A stretch of 5,372 nucleotides of DNA from Sulfuricurvum sp. (lineage in GTDB: Bacteria; Campylobacterota; Campylobacteria; Campylobacterales; Sulfurimonadaceae), in assembly GCA_022729835.1 (NCBI GenBank), contig DZBC01000151.1, positions 1-5,372 on the forward strand, given 5' to 3'. Below the pieces are notes generated by a model that saw only the letters and a list, made by a program, of their open reading frames with translations, made no database searches and was not told the DNA's origin. The position numbers and the translations under genes are program-made. This document shows, piece after piece, positions 5,372 through 5,372 of this stretch. Positions within the stretch are counted from its first letter, which is position 1. Each line of letters starts with the position of its first letter.

Positions 5372-5372
5372 A

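Noticed and set aside
5300..5372. Tail of an upstream minus-strand gene such as rpoC
   Set aside because: Two minus-strand frames are open from the window edge for about 22-24 codons, but neither resembles the end of RpoC or any protein I know, and the stretch is AT-rich and structured.

Overview
The window comes from a Campylobacterota (epsilonproteobacterial) chromosome. The S12, S7 and EF-G proteins read like those of Sulfurimonas/Sulfurovum/Sulfuricurvum relatives. S12 starts MPTINQLVR and ends in a lysine-rich tail, and the gene order rpsL-rpsG-fusA is the usual str operon. The exact genus cannot be fixed by eye.

The right-hand 3.3 kb (about 2040-5372) is a minus-strand translation operon. 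A promoter-like AT-rich leader (about 5237-5320) precedes rpsL (S12), then rpsG (S7) after a 63-nt gap, then fusA (EF-G) after a 127-nt gap. The rpsG-fusA gap holds two strong inverted repeats. These genes build the decoding centre and 30S head and drive translocation. Upstream of the leader, at the window edge (5321-5372), is a long imperfect stem-loop that could be the end of a mobile element. No recognisable rpoC tail is visible there.

The left-hand 2 kb is accessory. On the minus strand, 79 nt after fusA, lies an unrecognised gene for a secreted protein with a long C-terminal coiled coil (1345-1992). Its 3' end overlaps by 24 nt the 3' end of the plus-strand gene bpt (631-1368), an aminoacyl-tRNA-protein transferase of the N-degron pathway. 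bpt has no Shine-Dalgarno sequence and a -10-like hexamer exactly 6 nt before its ATG, so it may be translated from a leaderless mRNA. Divergent from bpt is a small two-helix membrane protein gene (225-554). At the far left is a plus-strand reading frame interrupted by an in-frame TAA (52-54), after which the same frame continues as plausible helical protein to 228 and overlaps the membrane protein gene tail to tail.

Most of the window is ordinary housekeeping sequence. I see no CRISPR array, tRNA, rRNA, complete mobile element or clear novel multi-gene system. The points most worth a second look are the paired hairpins before fusA, the possible leaderless start of bpt, the interrupted frame at the left edge and the possible element end at the right edge.
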